From the NCBI RefSeq assembly GCF_900184895.1, contig NZ_FXZK01000001.1, forward strand, positions 930,001 to 994,000: 64,000 nt of DNA, given 5' to 3'. How positions within the stretch are numbered: position 1 is the first letter of the stretch; each line of letters starts with the position of its first letter. A program made the translations under genes and the position numbers. The stretch is from Flavimaricola marinus. GTDB taxonomy: Bacteria; Pseudomonadota; Alphaproteobacteria; Rhodobacterales; Rhodobacteraceae. Below the pieces are notes generated by a model. That model was not told the origin of the DNA. It made no database searches and saw only the letters and a program-made list of their open reading frames with translations. Positions 44,810-54,196 of this stretch are shown piece by piece.

Positions 44810-45280
44810 TCAGGCATATGTGATCGACAGGATCTCATAAGAGCGCGTCCCGCCGGGTGTGCGGACTTCGACACTGTCGCCGGTATCCTTGCCGATCAGG
44901 GCGCGGGCCAGCGGGGATTTGATGTTGAGGCGGCCGTTTTCGATATCGGCCTCGTATTCGCCGACGATCTGAAAAGTTTTTTCCTCGTCGGTTTCCTCGT
45001 CGACGATCTCGACCTTGGCCCCGAATTTGACCGTGCCGGACAGCTTGGATGGGTCGATCACGTCGGCAAGGCCGATCGCGCCCTCAAGCTCCTTGATGCG
45101 GCCCTCGATAAAGGACTGCTTTTCCTTGGCCGAGTGATACTCGGCGTTTTCCGACAAATCGCCATGGGCACGCGCCTCGGAAATCGCGGCGATGATCGCC
45201 GGACGTTCCACGCTCTTGAGCTTCTTCAGCTCGGCGTTGAGGGCGTCAAACCCGGCTTTGGTCAGTGGTATCTTTTCCAT
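44810..45280 (-). CDS. greA: Transcription elongation factor GreA
   Basis: GreA helps stalled RNA polymerase cleave back-tracked RNA. The 156-residue protein has the N-terminal coiled coil ([27 protein letters not shown]) with the acidic tip [14 protein letters not shown], and the C-terminal FKBP-like domain with [23 protein letters not shown]. The start at 45280 (MEKIPLT) gives the normal length; longer forms are not supported. Confidence 0.96.
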   Translation of the reverse strand: MEKIPLTKAGFDALNAELKKLKSVERPAIIAAISEARAHGDLSENAEYHSAKEKQSFIEGRIKELEGAIGLADVIDPSKLSGTVKFGAKVEIVDEETDEEKTFQIVGEYEADIENGRLNIKSPLARALIGKDTGDSVEVRTPGGTRSYEILSITYA

Positions 45281-45386
45281 CGGTATAGCCTTCATCGCGA
45301 ACGTATCGCGGGGTTGTATCAACATCGGAACGCAAACCCAAGCACGCACAGACGTCCGGGGTTCCAGACTTGCCAAAAAATGCCAC

Positions 45387-45410
45387 TTGAGTAGGCTCGA
45401 GCCTATTCAA
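45387..45410. promoter_or_regulatory. 24-bp near-perfect palindrome between greA and a secreted-protein gene
   Basis: The core TAGGCTC-GAGCCTA (45392-45405) is a perfect 14-bp dyad. With one mismatched pair, the symmetry extends to TTGA on the left and TCAA on the right. It lies 107 bases from greA and 48 bases from the next start on the other strand, in AT-richer sequence, and is a strong candidate operator. It does not match a regulator site that I know. Confidence 0.5.
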
Positions 45411-45457
45411 TCCAATTCCTTTTGCCATTTCGGCACATTTGAACAAGAGAGCAAGAC

Positions 45458-46498
45458 ATGAAAACATCATTTATGGCGCTGTGCGCCAGCGTCGCCATAG
45501 GTTTCGGCAGCGCCGCACTGGCGCAATCGGCCAACGGCTTGTCCGGGGTCAGCATCAGCCCCGACGGGCAATCGCTTCTGGTGACCGGGGAAAGCCGGGT
45601 GCTCTACACGCTCGATCCGACGACTCTGGAGGTGCGCGACAGGCGCTGGCTGCCCGAAACGGCCTCGTGGATGGATCACTTGCCCGACGGCAGCGCCTAT
45701 CTGGTGCGCTCCGACGACAGGACGATCTTTGCGGCGGATGCCGGCAGCCATGAAAAGCTGTGGGAGGTCGAGAACATCTCCGGCTTTTCCTATGCGGCGG
45801 CGAGCGGCAAGTTGCTGATCTACCGCAACCGGTCCGAGGAAACCCAGTTCCACATCGTCGATACGGCCACCGGGGCCGAAGGGCCGATGATCGCCCTGCC
45901 AGAGCTTCGGGCCGAGGCGATTGCGCTGTCCGACGACGGGCGCTTCGCGCTAGGGCTGACGCGCAGCGAACGGACCGAGGACGAGCCGACGGAGGACGCG
46001 CCCGACGATCTGGACGACTTTGCCGAAGAAGAATTCAAGCAGATGCACGACGGGCGGATGTCGGCCGTGATCCAGATCGACGTCGAGGCGGGCACCGCCA
46101 CCGGCACCCCCACCTACTTCACCATGTCGAGCGCGGATATGGTGCGGATGGTGGCCGGGGTCGCGGTGATACTGGACGGGCGGGAAAGCGCCCTGATCCT
46201 GCCGAACGGCACCGTGCAGATGCTGGATGTCGGGCGACCGGGCGGGCGGACCTCGCACCTGTCGGACGATGGGCTGACGATGTTCCTCGGGGATCGGCGG
46301 GGGCTGATCCTGCGGCCGCTCGGTGGCGGCGAAGACACCGAAATCGAGGTGGACGCAGGCGATATCCCCGGCGACAGCGAATATCCGGTGGCGATCGACC
46401 AGGGGCCGGACGGGACGATCTATGTCGGCACCGACGCCTACCGGATCTGGGCGGTGGCGCCGGACGGCTCTGATCTGCGGGCCGAACCGGTGATGTAG
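45458..46498 (+). CDS. Secreted beta-propeller-like protein
   Basis: A 346-residue protein with a signal peptide (1-22, ending LAQ). Repeated SPDGQSLLVTG / LPDGSAYLV / LSDDGRFALGL / LSDDGLTMFLG / GPDGTIYVG segments suggest a beta-propeller (WD40- or YVTN-like blades). An acidic insertion (DEPTEDAPDDLDDFAEEE) interrupts the middle. It is likely periplasmic, possibly a binding scaffold. AGAGAG lies upstream of the ATG. Function unknown. Confidence 0.72.
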   Translation: MKTSFMALCASVAIGFGSAALAQSANGLSGVSISPDGQSLLVTGESRVLYTLDPTTLEVRDRRWLPETASWMDHLPDGSAYLVRSDDRTIFAADAGSHEKLWEVENISGFSYAAASGKLLIYRNRSEETQFHIVDTATGAEGPMIALPELRAEAIALSDDGRFALGLTRSERTEDEPTEDAPDDLDDFAEEEFKQMHDGRMSAVIQIDVEAGTATGTPTYFTMSSADMVRMVAGVAVILDGRESALILPNGTVQMLDVGRPGGRTSHLSDDGLTMFLGDRRGLILRPLGGGEDTEIEVDAGDIPGDSEYPVAIDQGPDGTIYVGTDAYRIWAVAPDGSDLRAEPVM

Positions 46499-46664
46499 CG
46501 CCGCTGCCGGCGGCAGTCCGGGCGACGGCGATGGATTCCGGGGCAATCGTGCAAACACCGCGCATTCTGACGCTGTGTATAGATTGCCCCTCGGTCAGTC
46601 CTGCGGTAACTCCAATTCCCAAAGCAAACCGGCTCTGGAACGGGGCTCTGCAAGAGGATCTGCA

Positions 46665-48314
46665 ATGACCGACACTGCGCGCGAGACGATGGAATACGAC
46701 GTAGTAATCGTGGGGGCTGGTCCCTCTGGGCTGTCCGCCGCCATCCGGCTCAAGCAGTTGGACGCCGATCTGGATGTCGTCGTGCTCGAAAAGGGCTCCG
46801 AAGTCGGCGCACATATCCTGTCGGGAGCGGTGCTCGACACCGCCGGGCTCGACAAGCTGATCCCCGATTGGAAGGCCAAGGGCGCACCGATCAACGTGCC
46901 GGTCAAGCAGGACAACTTCTACATGCTGGGCGAGGCGGGCAAGATCCGGGTGCCGAACTTCGCCATGCCGCCGCTGATGAACAATCACGGCAACTACATC
47001 GTCGCGATGGGGAACGTCTGCCGCTGGCTGGCCGAACAGGCCGAAGAACTCGGCGTCGAGATCTTCCCGGGCATGGCCTGCTCCGAATTGGTCTACGGCG
47101 AGAACGGCGAAGTCAAAGGCGTGGTCGCCGGTGAATTCGGCAAGGAAGCGGACGGCAGCCACGGGCCGAACTACGAACCGGGGATGGAGTTGCACGGCAA
47201 ATACGTCTTCCTCGGGGAAGGCGTGCGGGGATCGCTGTCGAAACAGGTGATTGCGAAATACGATCTGGCCGCCGGGCACGAGCCTCAGAAATACGGGCTC
47301 GGAATGAAAGAGCTGTGGGAGATCGACCCCGAGAAGCACCGCGAAGGCACCGTCACGCACACGATGGGCTGGCCGCTGAACAACGCCGCCGGTGGCGGTT
47401 CGTTCATCTACCACCTCGAGAACAATCAGGTCTACGTCGGCTTTGTGGTGCACCTGAACTACAAGAACCCGCATCTGTTCCCCTACATGGAATTCCAGCG
47501 GTTCAAGCATCACCCGATGGTGGCGGAGCTTCTCAAGGGCGGCAAGCGGATCGCCTACGGGGCGCGGGCCATTACCGAGGGCGGCTATCAGTCGATGCCC
47601 GACACGGCGTTCCCCGGCGGGGCGCTGCTGGGCTGTTCGGCCGGGATGGTCAACGTCCCGCGGATCAAGGGCAACCACAACGCGATGCTCTCCGGTATCC
47701 ACGCCGCCGAAGCTGCACATGCGGCGATCAAGGCGGGGCGGGCCAGCGATACGCTCAGCGAATACGACAGCGCCGTGCGCGAGGGGCCGATCGGCAAAGA
47801 CCTCAAGATGGTGCGGAACGTCAAACCGCTGTGGTCGAAATACGGGCTGCTGCCCTCGCTGGCCGTCGGCGGCTTCGACATGTGGACGAACAACCTTTTC
47901 GGACTGTCGCTGCTCGGAACGATCAAGCACGGCAAGACCGACGCCGCCGCCACCGAAAAGGCGTCCAAGCACGCGCCCATCGACTACCCCAAGCCCGACG
48001 GTGTTCTGTCCTTCGACCGGCTGACGAACGTGGCCTACAGCTTCACCAATCACGAGGAAAGCCAGCCGGCGCACCTGACGCTGAAGGATCCGTCGGAGCC
48101 GGTGGAAACGAACCTGCCGGAATACGCCGGCCCGGCGGCGCGATACTGCCCGGCCGGGGTCTACGAGTTTGTCGGCCAAGGTGACGAGACCCGGTTCCAG
48201 ATCAACTTCCAGAACTGCGTCCACTGCAAGACCTGCGACATCAAGGATCCGAACCAGAATATCGTCTGGACAGTGCCGCAAGGCGGCGACGGACCCAACT
48301 ACCCGAACATGTGA
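46665..48314 (+). CDS. Electron transfer flavoprotein-ubiquinone oxidoreductase
   Basis: ETF-QO passes electrons from electron transfer flavoprotein to ubiquinone in the membrane. The 549-residue protein has the FAD site VVIVGAGPSGLSAAIRL, GAVLDTAGLDKLIPDW, GEGVRGSLSKQ, and a C-terminal 4Fe-4S site with cysteines in YCPAGVYEF and FQNCVHCKTCDIKDP. It would take electrons from acyl-CoA dehydrogenases such as that at 37 kb. The ATG at 46665 follows GAGGA. Confidence 0.95.
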   Translation: MTDTARETMEYDVVIVGAGPSGLSAAIRLKQLDADLDVVVLEKGSEVGAHILSGAVLDTAGLDKLIPDWKAKGAPINVPVKQDNFYMLGEAGKIRVPNFAMPPLMNNHGNYIVAMGNVCRWLAEQAEELGVEIFPGMACSELVYGENGEVKGVVAGEFGKEADGSHGPNYEPGMELHGKYVFLGEGVRGSLSKQVIAKYDLAAGHEPQKYGLGMKELWEIDPEKHREGTVTHTMGWPLNNAAGGGSFIYHLENNQVYVGFVVHLNYKNPHLFPYMEFQRFKHHPMVAELLKGGKRIAYGARAITEGGYQSMPDTAFPGGALLGCSAGMVNVPRIKGNHNAMLSGIHAAEAAHAAIKAGRASDTLSEYDSAVREGPIGKDLKMVRNVKPLWSKYGLLPSLAVGGFDMWTNNLFGLSLLGTIKHGKTDAAATEKASKHAPIDYPKPDGVLSFDRLTNVAYSFTNHEESQPAHLTLKDPSEPVETNLPEYAGPAARYCPAGVYEFVGQGDETRFQINFQNCVHCKTCDIKDPNQNIVWTVPQGGDGPNYPNM

Positions 48315-48433
48315 TCGACAAAACCGCGGGATCTCGCCGCAACGGCGGGATCCCGTGGGCCGATTGATTGCGCAGGGCCCCCGCCTTGGATAGCGTTTGG
48401 TCAAAACAACCCTCAGGCAGGAGACAGCAGACA

Positions 48434-50134
48434 ATGGCAAAGTCCATCTTATCGGCGTTGGCGCTGGTTTCGGCATTTGGGATGACCGCTGGCACGGCCG
48501 TCGCCCAGCCGAACGCCGGTTCCTATCTCGCCGCCCGCTCTGCCGCCGGGCAAAACGATTTCACCGCCGCATCGTCGTGGTTCAGCTCGGCGCTGGAAGA
48601 CGACCCGACCAATCCCGACCTGATCGAGAACCTGCTGGCCAGCCGTCTGGCCACCGGAAATGTCGATGCCGCGATCCCCGTGGCCGAGGCCGCGCTTGGC
48701 AGCGGCATGGACAGCCAGTTGGCCAATATGGTGCTGGCGCTAAAGGCTGCGCAGTCGAACGACTGGAACACCATCTTCGACGCGCTGGAGGCCGGACATT
48801 CGGTCGGTCCCCTGGTCGACGGTCTGACGCGGGCCTGGGCCTACGTGGGCAAAGGCGACATGCGTTCGGCGCTCGATGCCTTCGACGAAGTGATCGAGGC
48901 GCCCGGTATGCGGTCCTTCGGGCTGTTTCACAAGGCGCTGGCCCTCGCCACCGTGGGCGATTTCGAAGGCGCAGAAGCGATCCTGTCGCTCGAACCGTCA
49001 CAAGGGATGGCGCGCAACAGGCGGACCCTGATCGCCCGCGCTCAGGTGCTCAGTCAGCTTGGGCAATCCGAAGCCGCCGTCGCGATGCTCGACGAAGCCG
49101 TCGGCCCCGCGCCCGACGATCTGACCCTGCGCGAACTGCGCACGCAGCTGGAGACGGGCGAGCCGATCCCGTTTTCGGTCGTCACCGGTGCCAGCACCGG
49201 GCTGGCCGAGGTCTACTACACCCTCGCCAGCATCCTCAGCGAGGAGACGCCCGAAACCTACGTGCTGCTCTACTCCCGGATCGCGCAGGCGCTGCATCCC
49301 GACGATGCCGACATCGCGATCCTGACCGCCGAACTGCTCGATATGCTGGGTGCCTATCCCTTGGCCAGCGCGGCCTATGCCACCGTCCCGCAGGACGATC
49401 CGGCGTTTTTCGAGGCCGAACTCGGGCGGGCCGAAGTGCTGCGCAAGGACGGCGAAACCGCGCTCGCGATCGAAGTGCTCGGCCAGTTGATCCGGGTCTA
49501 TCCGGATCTGCCGATGGGGCATATCACGCTGGGCGATGCCATGCGGCAGAGCGAACGGTTCGACGAAGCGATCGACGCCTATTCGCGCGCCATCGACCTG
49601 ATGGACCCGCGCGATCCACGGCTCTGGTTCGTGTTCTACATGCGGGCGATCGGCTATCACCGGGTGGACAATTGGCCCGAGGCCGAAGCTGATTTCCGGT
49701 CCGCACTGGCGCTGAACCCCGATCAGCCGCAGATCCTGAACTATCTGGGCTATTCGCTGGTCGAACGGCGCGAGAAACTGGATGAAGCCCTGCAAATGAT
49801 CGAAACCGCCGTCGATGCGCAGCCACAGAACGGCGCGATCATCGACAGCCTCGGCTGGGCCTACTTCGTGCTCGGGCGGATCGAAGACGCGGTCGAGCCG
49901 ATGGAGCGGGCCGCCGAGCTCGAACCCGTCGATCCGATCGTGCTCGACCATCTGGGCGACGTGCTCTGGTCCGTCGGGCGCAAGCGCGAGGCCCGGTTCC
50001 AATGGCAGCGGGCGCTGTCCTTCGATCCCGAACCGGACGAGGCGACGCGGATTCGGCGCAAGCTCGAGGTCGGTCTGGATCAGGTGCTCACCGAAGAAGG
50101 CGTCGAGGTTCCCAGCACGGCACAGGATCTCTGA
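48434..50134 (+). CDS. Periplasmic tetratricopeptide repeat protein
   Basis: A 566-residue protein with a signal peptide (1-24, AVAQ) and TPR repeats over most of its length, e.g. SYLAARSAAGQNDFTAASSWFSSALEDDPTNPDLIENLLA, then FDEAIDAYSRAIDLMDP and LDEALQMIETAVDAQPQNGAIIDSLGWAYFVLG. Such proteins act as scaffolds for complexes in the envelope. It directly precedes ispE (three bases), so it may share its transcript, as is common in Rhodobacterales. Confidence 0.85.
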   Translation: MAKSILSALALVSAFGMTAGTAVAQPNAGSYLAARSAAGQNDFTAASSWFSSALEDDPTNPDLIENLLASRLATGNVDAAIPVAEAALGSGMDSQLANMVLALKAAQSNDWNTIFDALEAGHSVGPLVDGLTRAWAYVGKGDMRSALDAFDEVIEAPGMRSFGLFHKALALATVGDFEGAEAILSLEPSQGMARNRRTLIARAQVLSQLGQSEAAVAMLDEAVGPAPDDLTLRELRTQLETGEPIPFSVVTGASTGLAEVYYTLASILSEETPETYVLLYSRIAQALHPDDADIAILTAELLDMLGAYPLASAAYATVPQDDPAFFEAELGRAEVLRKDGETALAIEVLGQLIRVYPDLPMGHITLGDAMRQSERFDEAIDAYSRAIDLMDPRDPRLWFVFYMRAIGYHRVDNWPEAEADFRSALALNPDQPQILNYLGYSLVERREKLDEALQMIETAVDAQPQNGAIIDSLGWAYFVLGRIEDAVEPMERAAELEPVDPIVLDHLGDVLWSVGRKREARFQWQRALSFDPEPDEATRIRRKLEVGLDQVLTEEGVEVPSTAQDL

Positions 50135-50137
50135 GGC

Positions 50138-50995
50138 ATGTCGTTTGCCTCTGCTCTGGCTCCGGCCAAGATCAACCTGACGCTGCACGTCACGGGCAAA
50201 CGGCCAGACGGCTATCACCTGCTGGATAGCCTCGTGGTCTTTGGCTCCGTCAGCGACGAGATCACGGCCACTGTCGCACCAGAGCTCAGCCTCGATGTGT
50301 CGGGGCCCTTCGCCGAGGGCGTCCCGCGCGACGAAAGCAACTCGATCCTGCGGGCGGCGCATCTGTTTCAGGCCCGATCCGGGGTCGAGGTCGGGGCACA
50401 CATTCGGCTGATCAAGGCGCTGCCGCACGCCGCCGGCATCGGCTCCGGCTCGTCCGACGCCGCCGCCACTCTGGCCTTGCTGGCCGAGCTTTGGGGGGTG
50501 CCGCCCCTGCCCGCCGACGACCCCGACGTGCTGGCCCTCGGCGCCGACGTGCCCGCCTGCCGCTGCGCCCCACAGCCGGTGCGGATGGAGGGAATCGGCG
50601 AACGGCTCTCGGCCGTGCACCCGCTGCCCAATTGCGCCATGGTGCTGGTGAATCCAAAGGTGCCGCTTCCCACCGGGGATGTGTTTCAGGGGCTCGCCCG
50701 GGCCGACAACCCGCCGATGGATGCCCTGCCCCACGGGCTCGGCTTCGACGACTTCTGCCAATGGCTAAAGGCCCAGCGCAACGATCTGCAAGCCCCCGCC
50801 GAAGCGATCACGCCAGAGGTCGGCCGGGCGCTGACACAGCTCAACCGCTTGCCCGCCGTGGGTGCTGCGGTGATGTCCGGCTCTGGGGCGACCTGCGTCG
50901 GGCTGGTGCCGGATATCGGCACCGCGCGGCAGGTCGCGCGGGTGATGCAGGTCGCAGAGATGGGCTGGTGGGTCGCCCCGGCCGAGATGCTCTAA
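50138..50995 (+). CDS. ispE: 4-(cytidine 5'-diphospho)-2-C-methyl-D-erythritol kinase
   Basis: IspE phosphorylates CDP-methylerythritol in the MEP route to isoprenoids. The 285-residue GHMP kinase has APAKINLTLHVTGKRPDGYHLLDSLVVF, the glycine loop LPHAAGIGSGSSDAAATLALL and VMSGSGATCVGLV. The polyprenyl synthase gene lies convergent right after; their stop codons overlap by two bases. Both belong to the isoprenoid pathway. Confidence 0.95.
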   Translation: MSFASALAPAKINLTLHVTGKRPDGYHLLDSLVVFGSVSDEITATVAPELSLDVSGPFAEGVPRDESNSILRAAHLFQARSGVEVGAHIRLIKALPHAAGIGSGSSDAAATLALLAELWGVPPLPADDPDVLALGADVPACRCAPQPVRMEGIGERLSAVHPLPNCAMVLVNPKVPLPTGDVFQGLARADNPPMDALPHGLGFDDFCQWLKAQRNDLQAPAEAITPEVGRALTQLNRLPAVGAAVMSGSGATCVGLVPDIGTARQVARVMQVAEMGWWVAPAEML

Positions 50996-51987
50996 CGCAG
51001 ACGCGCGACGACGTAATCGGCGAGATCGGCCAGCATCTGGCGCAGGTCATGCTCCGGCACGGCGTCAAGCGCCGCCTTGGCGCGATCGGCCCAGAGGACG
51101 GCATCGCGGCGGGTCGCTTCCAGCGTGTCGTACTTGGCAAACAGCGCCAGCGCGGTCTCCAGATCCCCCTCGGCGATGCGGCCCTTGCCGAACGTGCGCG
51201 TCCAGAACTCTCGCTCTGACGGATCGGCAGCGGCCACCGCACGGATCACCGGCAGGGTCAGCTTGCCCTCGCGGAAATCGTCACCGATATCCTTGCCGGT
51301 GGCCTCGGTGCCCGCATAGTCGAGCAGATCGTCGACGATCTGGAACGAAATGCCCAAGGCATCGCCATAGTCGAACAGCGCCTTGACCACGGCCTCATCG
51401 GCGCCCGCGATCACCCCGCCTACCTCCGTCGCCGCCGAGAACAGGGCGGCGGTCTTGCCGCGCACGACCTTGAGGTAGATCTCCTCGGTGGTCTCCAGAT
51501 TGCGGGCGGCGGTCAGTTGCAGCACCTCGCCCTCGGCGATGGTGGCAGCGGCATTCGCCAGAATATCCAGAACGCGGAGCGATCCGGTCTCGACCATCAA
51601 CTGAAACGACCGGGCAAACAGGTAGTCGCCCACCAAAACACTGGAGGTGTTGTCCCACAGCAGGTTGGCGGTCGGGCGGCCACGACGTTGATCGCTCTCG
51701 TCGACCACATCGTCATGCAGCAGGGTGGCGGTATGGATGAACTCGACCGTCGAGGCGAGATGCACGTGATACGGGCCGTCATAACCACACAGACGAGCGG
51801 CGGCGAGCGTCAGCATCGGGCGCAGGCGCTTGCCGCCGGCCTCGACCAGATGCGCCGTCACTTCGGGGATGCGCGGGGCATGTTCCGACGCCATCCGAGC
51901 GCGGATCATTCTGTTCACCGCCTCCATGTCTGTGGCGAGATACTCGGCCAACTGCTCGTGCGGTTTGGTCGCGGCATCGAGGCTCAT
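50992..51987 (-). CDS. Polyprenyl diphosphate synthase
   Basis: A 331-residue trans-prenyltransferase with the two Asp-rich magnesium sites, LLHDDVVDESDQRRG and FQIVDDLLDY. The residues before the first site and the length fit long-chain (octaprenyl/decaprenyl) synthases, which give the tail of ubiquinone used by UbiA at 32.4 kb. The ATG at 51987 has no strong ribosome site. It is divergent from the DUF2007 gene (51 bases between starts). Confidence 0.93.
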   Translation of the reverse strand: MSLDAATKPHEQLAEYLATDMEAVNRMIRARMASEHAPRIPEVTAHLVEAGGKRLRPMLTLAAARLCGYDGPYHVHLASTVEFIHTATLLHDDVVDESDQRRGRPTANLLWDNTSSVLVGDYLFARSFQLMVETGSLRVLDILANAAATIAEGEVLQLTAARNLETTEEIYLKVVRGKTAALFSAATEVGGVIAGADEAVVKALFDYGDALGISFQIVDDLLDYAGTEATGKDIGDDFREGKLTLPVIRAVAAADPSEREFWTRTFGKGRIAEGDLETALALFAKYDTLEATRRDAVLWADRAKAALDAVPEHDLRQMLADLADYVVARLR

Positions 51988-52038
51988 AATGTGGTCACTT
52001 CCTCGACAATGGCCATGCGAGGCCTTAGCTGATGAGAC

Positions 52039-52254
52039 ATGAAAGAACTTTTGCGCACCAACGACCCGACGGTCATTGCCTTTGCAACCGCTCTGTTGAA
52101 CGGCGAGGGTATAGACTGCTTTGAAATCGACGTAAATATGAGCGTCCTCGAAGGCAGCATCGGCGTCCTCCCCCGGCGGCTCATGGTGCGCGAGGCTGAT
52201 CTGGATGAGGCCGAGCGGGCCATGCGGGACAATGACATCGATCTCGGGCGATAA
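52039..52254 (+). CDS. DUF2007 domain protein
   Basis: A 71-residue protein: MKELLRTNDPTVIAFATALLNGEGIDCFEID, then VLPRRLMVREADLDEAERAM. This matches the short DUF2007 (putative prokaryotic signal transducing) domain. The next gene starts inside its end (overlap of 23 bases), so it is probably translated with the methyltransferase. Its function is not known. Confidence 0.82.
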   Translation: MKELLRTNDPTVIAFATALLNGEGIDCFEIDVNMSVLEGSIGVLPRRLMVREADLDEAERAMRDNDIDLGR

Positions 52255-52999
52255 TCTCACCCAAGACGCCTTTCTGGGTGGACGGGTGCAGCTTTTGCAG
52301 CCGCGCAAAGGCTATCGGGCGGGGATCGACCCGGTCCTGCTCGCTGCCGCCGTGCCTGCTACCAGCGGCGAATTGGTGCTCGAGCTTGGCTGCGGCGTCG
52401 GTGCTGCGCTGTTTTGCCTCGGGGCGCGGGTGCCGGGGCTGACGCTCGCCGGGATCGAGGTGCAGCCCGACTATGCCGAACTGGCCCGGCAGAATGCCGC
52501 GCTGAACGGGATGGAGGCGCAGATCCACACCTGCGATCTGCGGCAGCTTCCGGGCGATCTGCGCAACACCTGCTTTCACCACGTCCTCGCCAATCCGCCC
52601 TACTACGACAGGACAAAGGGTAGCCCCGCCCCTGATTCCGGGCGGGATATGGCGCTGGGGGGCGATACCCCGATGGCCGACTGGGTCGAAACCGCCGCCC
52701 GGCGGCTGCGACCAAAGGGCTGGCTCACCCTGATCCAAAAGGCCGACCGGCTGGGCGAGATCCTGACGGCGGCGACAGCACGACTCGGCTCGATCACCGT
52801 TCTGCCCATCGCGGGGCGAGACGGGCGCGACGCGGACCGGGTGATCGTGCAGGCGCGCAAGGACGGGCGGGCACCGCTGCGGCTCTTGGCGCCGCTGGTC
52901 CTGCACACCGGACCAGCGCACCTTCGGGACGGCGACGACTACGGGCCATTCATCCGCAGCATTTTGCGCGAAGGGGCCGCTTTGCCGCGTCCCCGTTAA
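52232..52999 (+). CDS. TrmN6-like tRNA adenine N6-methyltransferase
   Basis: A 255-residue Rossmann-fold methyltransferase: VLELGCGVGAALFCLGARV binds SAM, and NPPYY marks an amino-group methyltransferase of nucleic acids. The GGRVQLLQPRKGYRAGIDPVLLAA start is the one typical for the TrmN6/YfiC group acting on tRNA1(Val) A37, although the actual substrate is not provable here. It overlaps the preceding small gene. Confidence 0.85.
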   Translation: MTSISGDNLTQDAFLGGRVQLLQPRKGYRAGIDPVLLAAAVPATSGELVLELGCGVGAALFCLGARVPGLTLAGIEVQPDYAELARQNAALNGMEAQIHTCDLRQLPGDLRNTCFHHVLANPPYYDRTKGSPAPDSGRDMALGGDTPMADWVETAARRLRPKGWLTLIQKADRLGEILTAATARLGSITVLPIAGRDGRDADRVIVQARKDGRAPLRLLAPLVLHTGPAHLRDGDDYGPFIRSILREGAALPRPR

Positions 53000-53122
53000 C
53001 GGCTTGGCAAGAATTGGCCCCCAATCTCGCCTATATGGCGGCTCAAGAATAAGTTTCGTGACAGAATTGTGAAACTGTGGTCGTCTGGACCTACGAAAGT
53101 GCAATCAGACAGGAGGACGAAT

Positions 53123-53290
53123 ATGAGCGTGACGTCGCACATCGAGGAACTCAAAAAGAAGCACCAGACACTCTCCGAGGCCGTAGAGGTTGCCCAGCGC
53201 AACCCTGGTACGAATGACCTCGAAATCGCCAAGATGAAGAAGCAAAAGCTTCACATCAAGGAAGAGATTACGCGCCTGTCCACCCATTAA
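53123..53290 (+). CDS. DUF465 / YdcH-like small protein
   Basis: A 55-residue protein, all helix: MSVTSHIEELKKKHQTLSEAVEVAQRNPGTNDLEIAKMKKQKLHIKEEI, typical of YdcH/DUF465. An excellent ribosome site AGGAGG lies six bases upstream. Its function is unknown. Its TAA shares the four bases TTAA with the stop of the convergent transporter gene. Confidence 0.88.
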   Translation: MSVTSHIEELKKKHQTLSEAVEVAQRNPGTNDLEIAKMKKQKLHIKEEITRLSTH

Positions 53291-54171
53291 CCTCCTGAGG
53301 GGCGAGCGTTGCTGGCCCAGCCAGCCAGCGCCGCGCCCCCAGTGATCATCAGCGCCGCGACCAACAGCGCGCCTGTTGGCGCGGCAATACCTACGACCAC
53401 CAGCACCAGCGTCGACAAAAGCGGCGCGGCATAGGATGCGACGCCGAGCATCTGAATGTCACCGCGTTTGACGCCCACGTCCCAAACGAAGAAGGCCAGC
53501 CCCACGGGGCCGAGACCGAGAGCCGCCAACGCGGCCCACCCGGCGAAACCGACGGGCCAGACCGTCTCTTCCAATGCCAGATGGGCCAATGCAGACAGCA
53601 CCGCCGAGGCAAGGCAGAACACCGTAACACTGGCCGTCGGAATCGCGCCGAACCGGCGCGACACCACCGAATAGGTCGACCAGAACAGCGCACAGATCAG
53701 CGCCAAGCCATAGCCCGGCAGATTGGCCAGATCAAAACCGGCCCCGCCCGACGTGACCAGAATCCCGGCACCGACAAAGCTGATCAATGCCCCGATGATG
53801 TGGCCCTTGCGCAGTTGCTCTCCCGGAAGCAAGCCGGAAAAGAGCACGATCAGCAGCGGCCATAGGTAGGCGATCAGACCCGCCTCTGCGGGCGGCGCCA
53901 TGCGCAATGCAGAGAAATAGAGGAAATGATAGCCAAAAAGGCCAACCGTGCCAAAGGCATAGACGCCCAAGGGCACCCGGCGAAGCTGTCCGAGCCCGCC
54001 CGTGCTCGCGCACCAGATCAGGCCAACGGCCCCGCCAATGGCAAAGCAGATCGCGTTCAGCAAAAGGGGGGGAGTCGGCTGAGTCCAGACGGTCAGAACC
54101 GCGAGGAGTGCCCATAGCAAGACAGCTGTAAAGCCGATTGCCGTGGCAAGCGGGCGGGACGGATCACGCAT
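53287..54171 (-). CDS. DMT-superfamily (EamA) transporter
   Basis: A 294-residue membrane protein with ten predicted helices in two EamA repeats, e.g. LFGYHFLYFSALRMAPPAEAGLIAYLWPLLIVLFSGLLPGE and LALEETVWPVGFAGWAALAALGLGPVGLAFFVWDVGVKRGD. Transporters of this kind export metabolites or amino acids; the substrate is unknown. It starts 26 bases from the phaB stop on the same strand but after a gap, so co-transcription with phaB downstream is possible only in part. Confidence 0.86.
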   Translation of the reverse strand: MRDPSRPLATAIGFTAVLLWALLAVLTVWTQPTPPLLLNAICFAIGGAVGLIWCASTGGLGQLRRVPLGVYAFGTVGLFGYHFLYFSALRMAPPAEAGLIAYLWPLLIVLFSGLLPGEQLRKGHIIGALISFVGAGILVTSGGAGFDLANLPGYGLALICALFWSTYSVVSRRFGAIPTASVTVFCLASAVLSALAHLALEETVWPVGFAGWAALAALGLGPVGLAFFVWDVGVKRGDIQMLGVASYAAPLLSTLVLVVVGIAAPTGALLVAALMITGGAALAGWASNARPSGG

Positions 54172-54196
54172 AAGGTTTTCTATCCCGCCACTGTCG

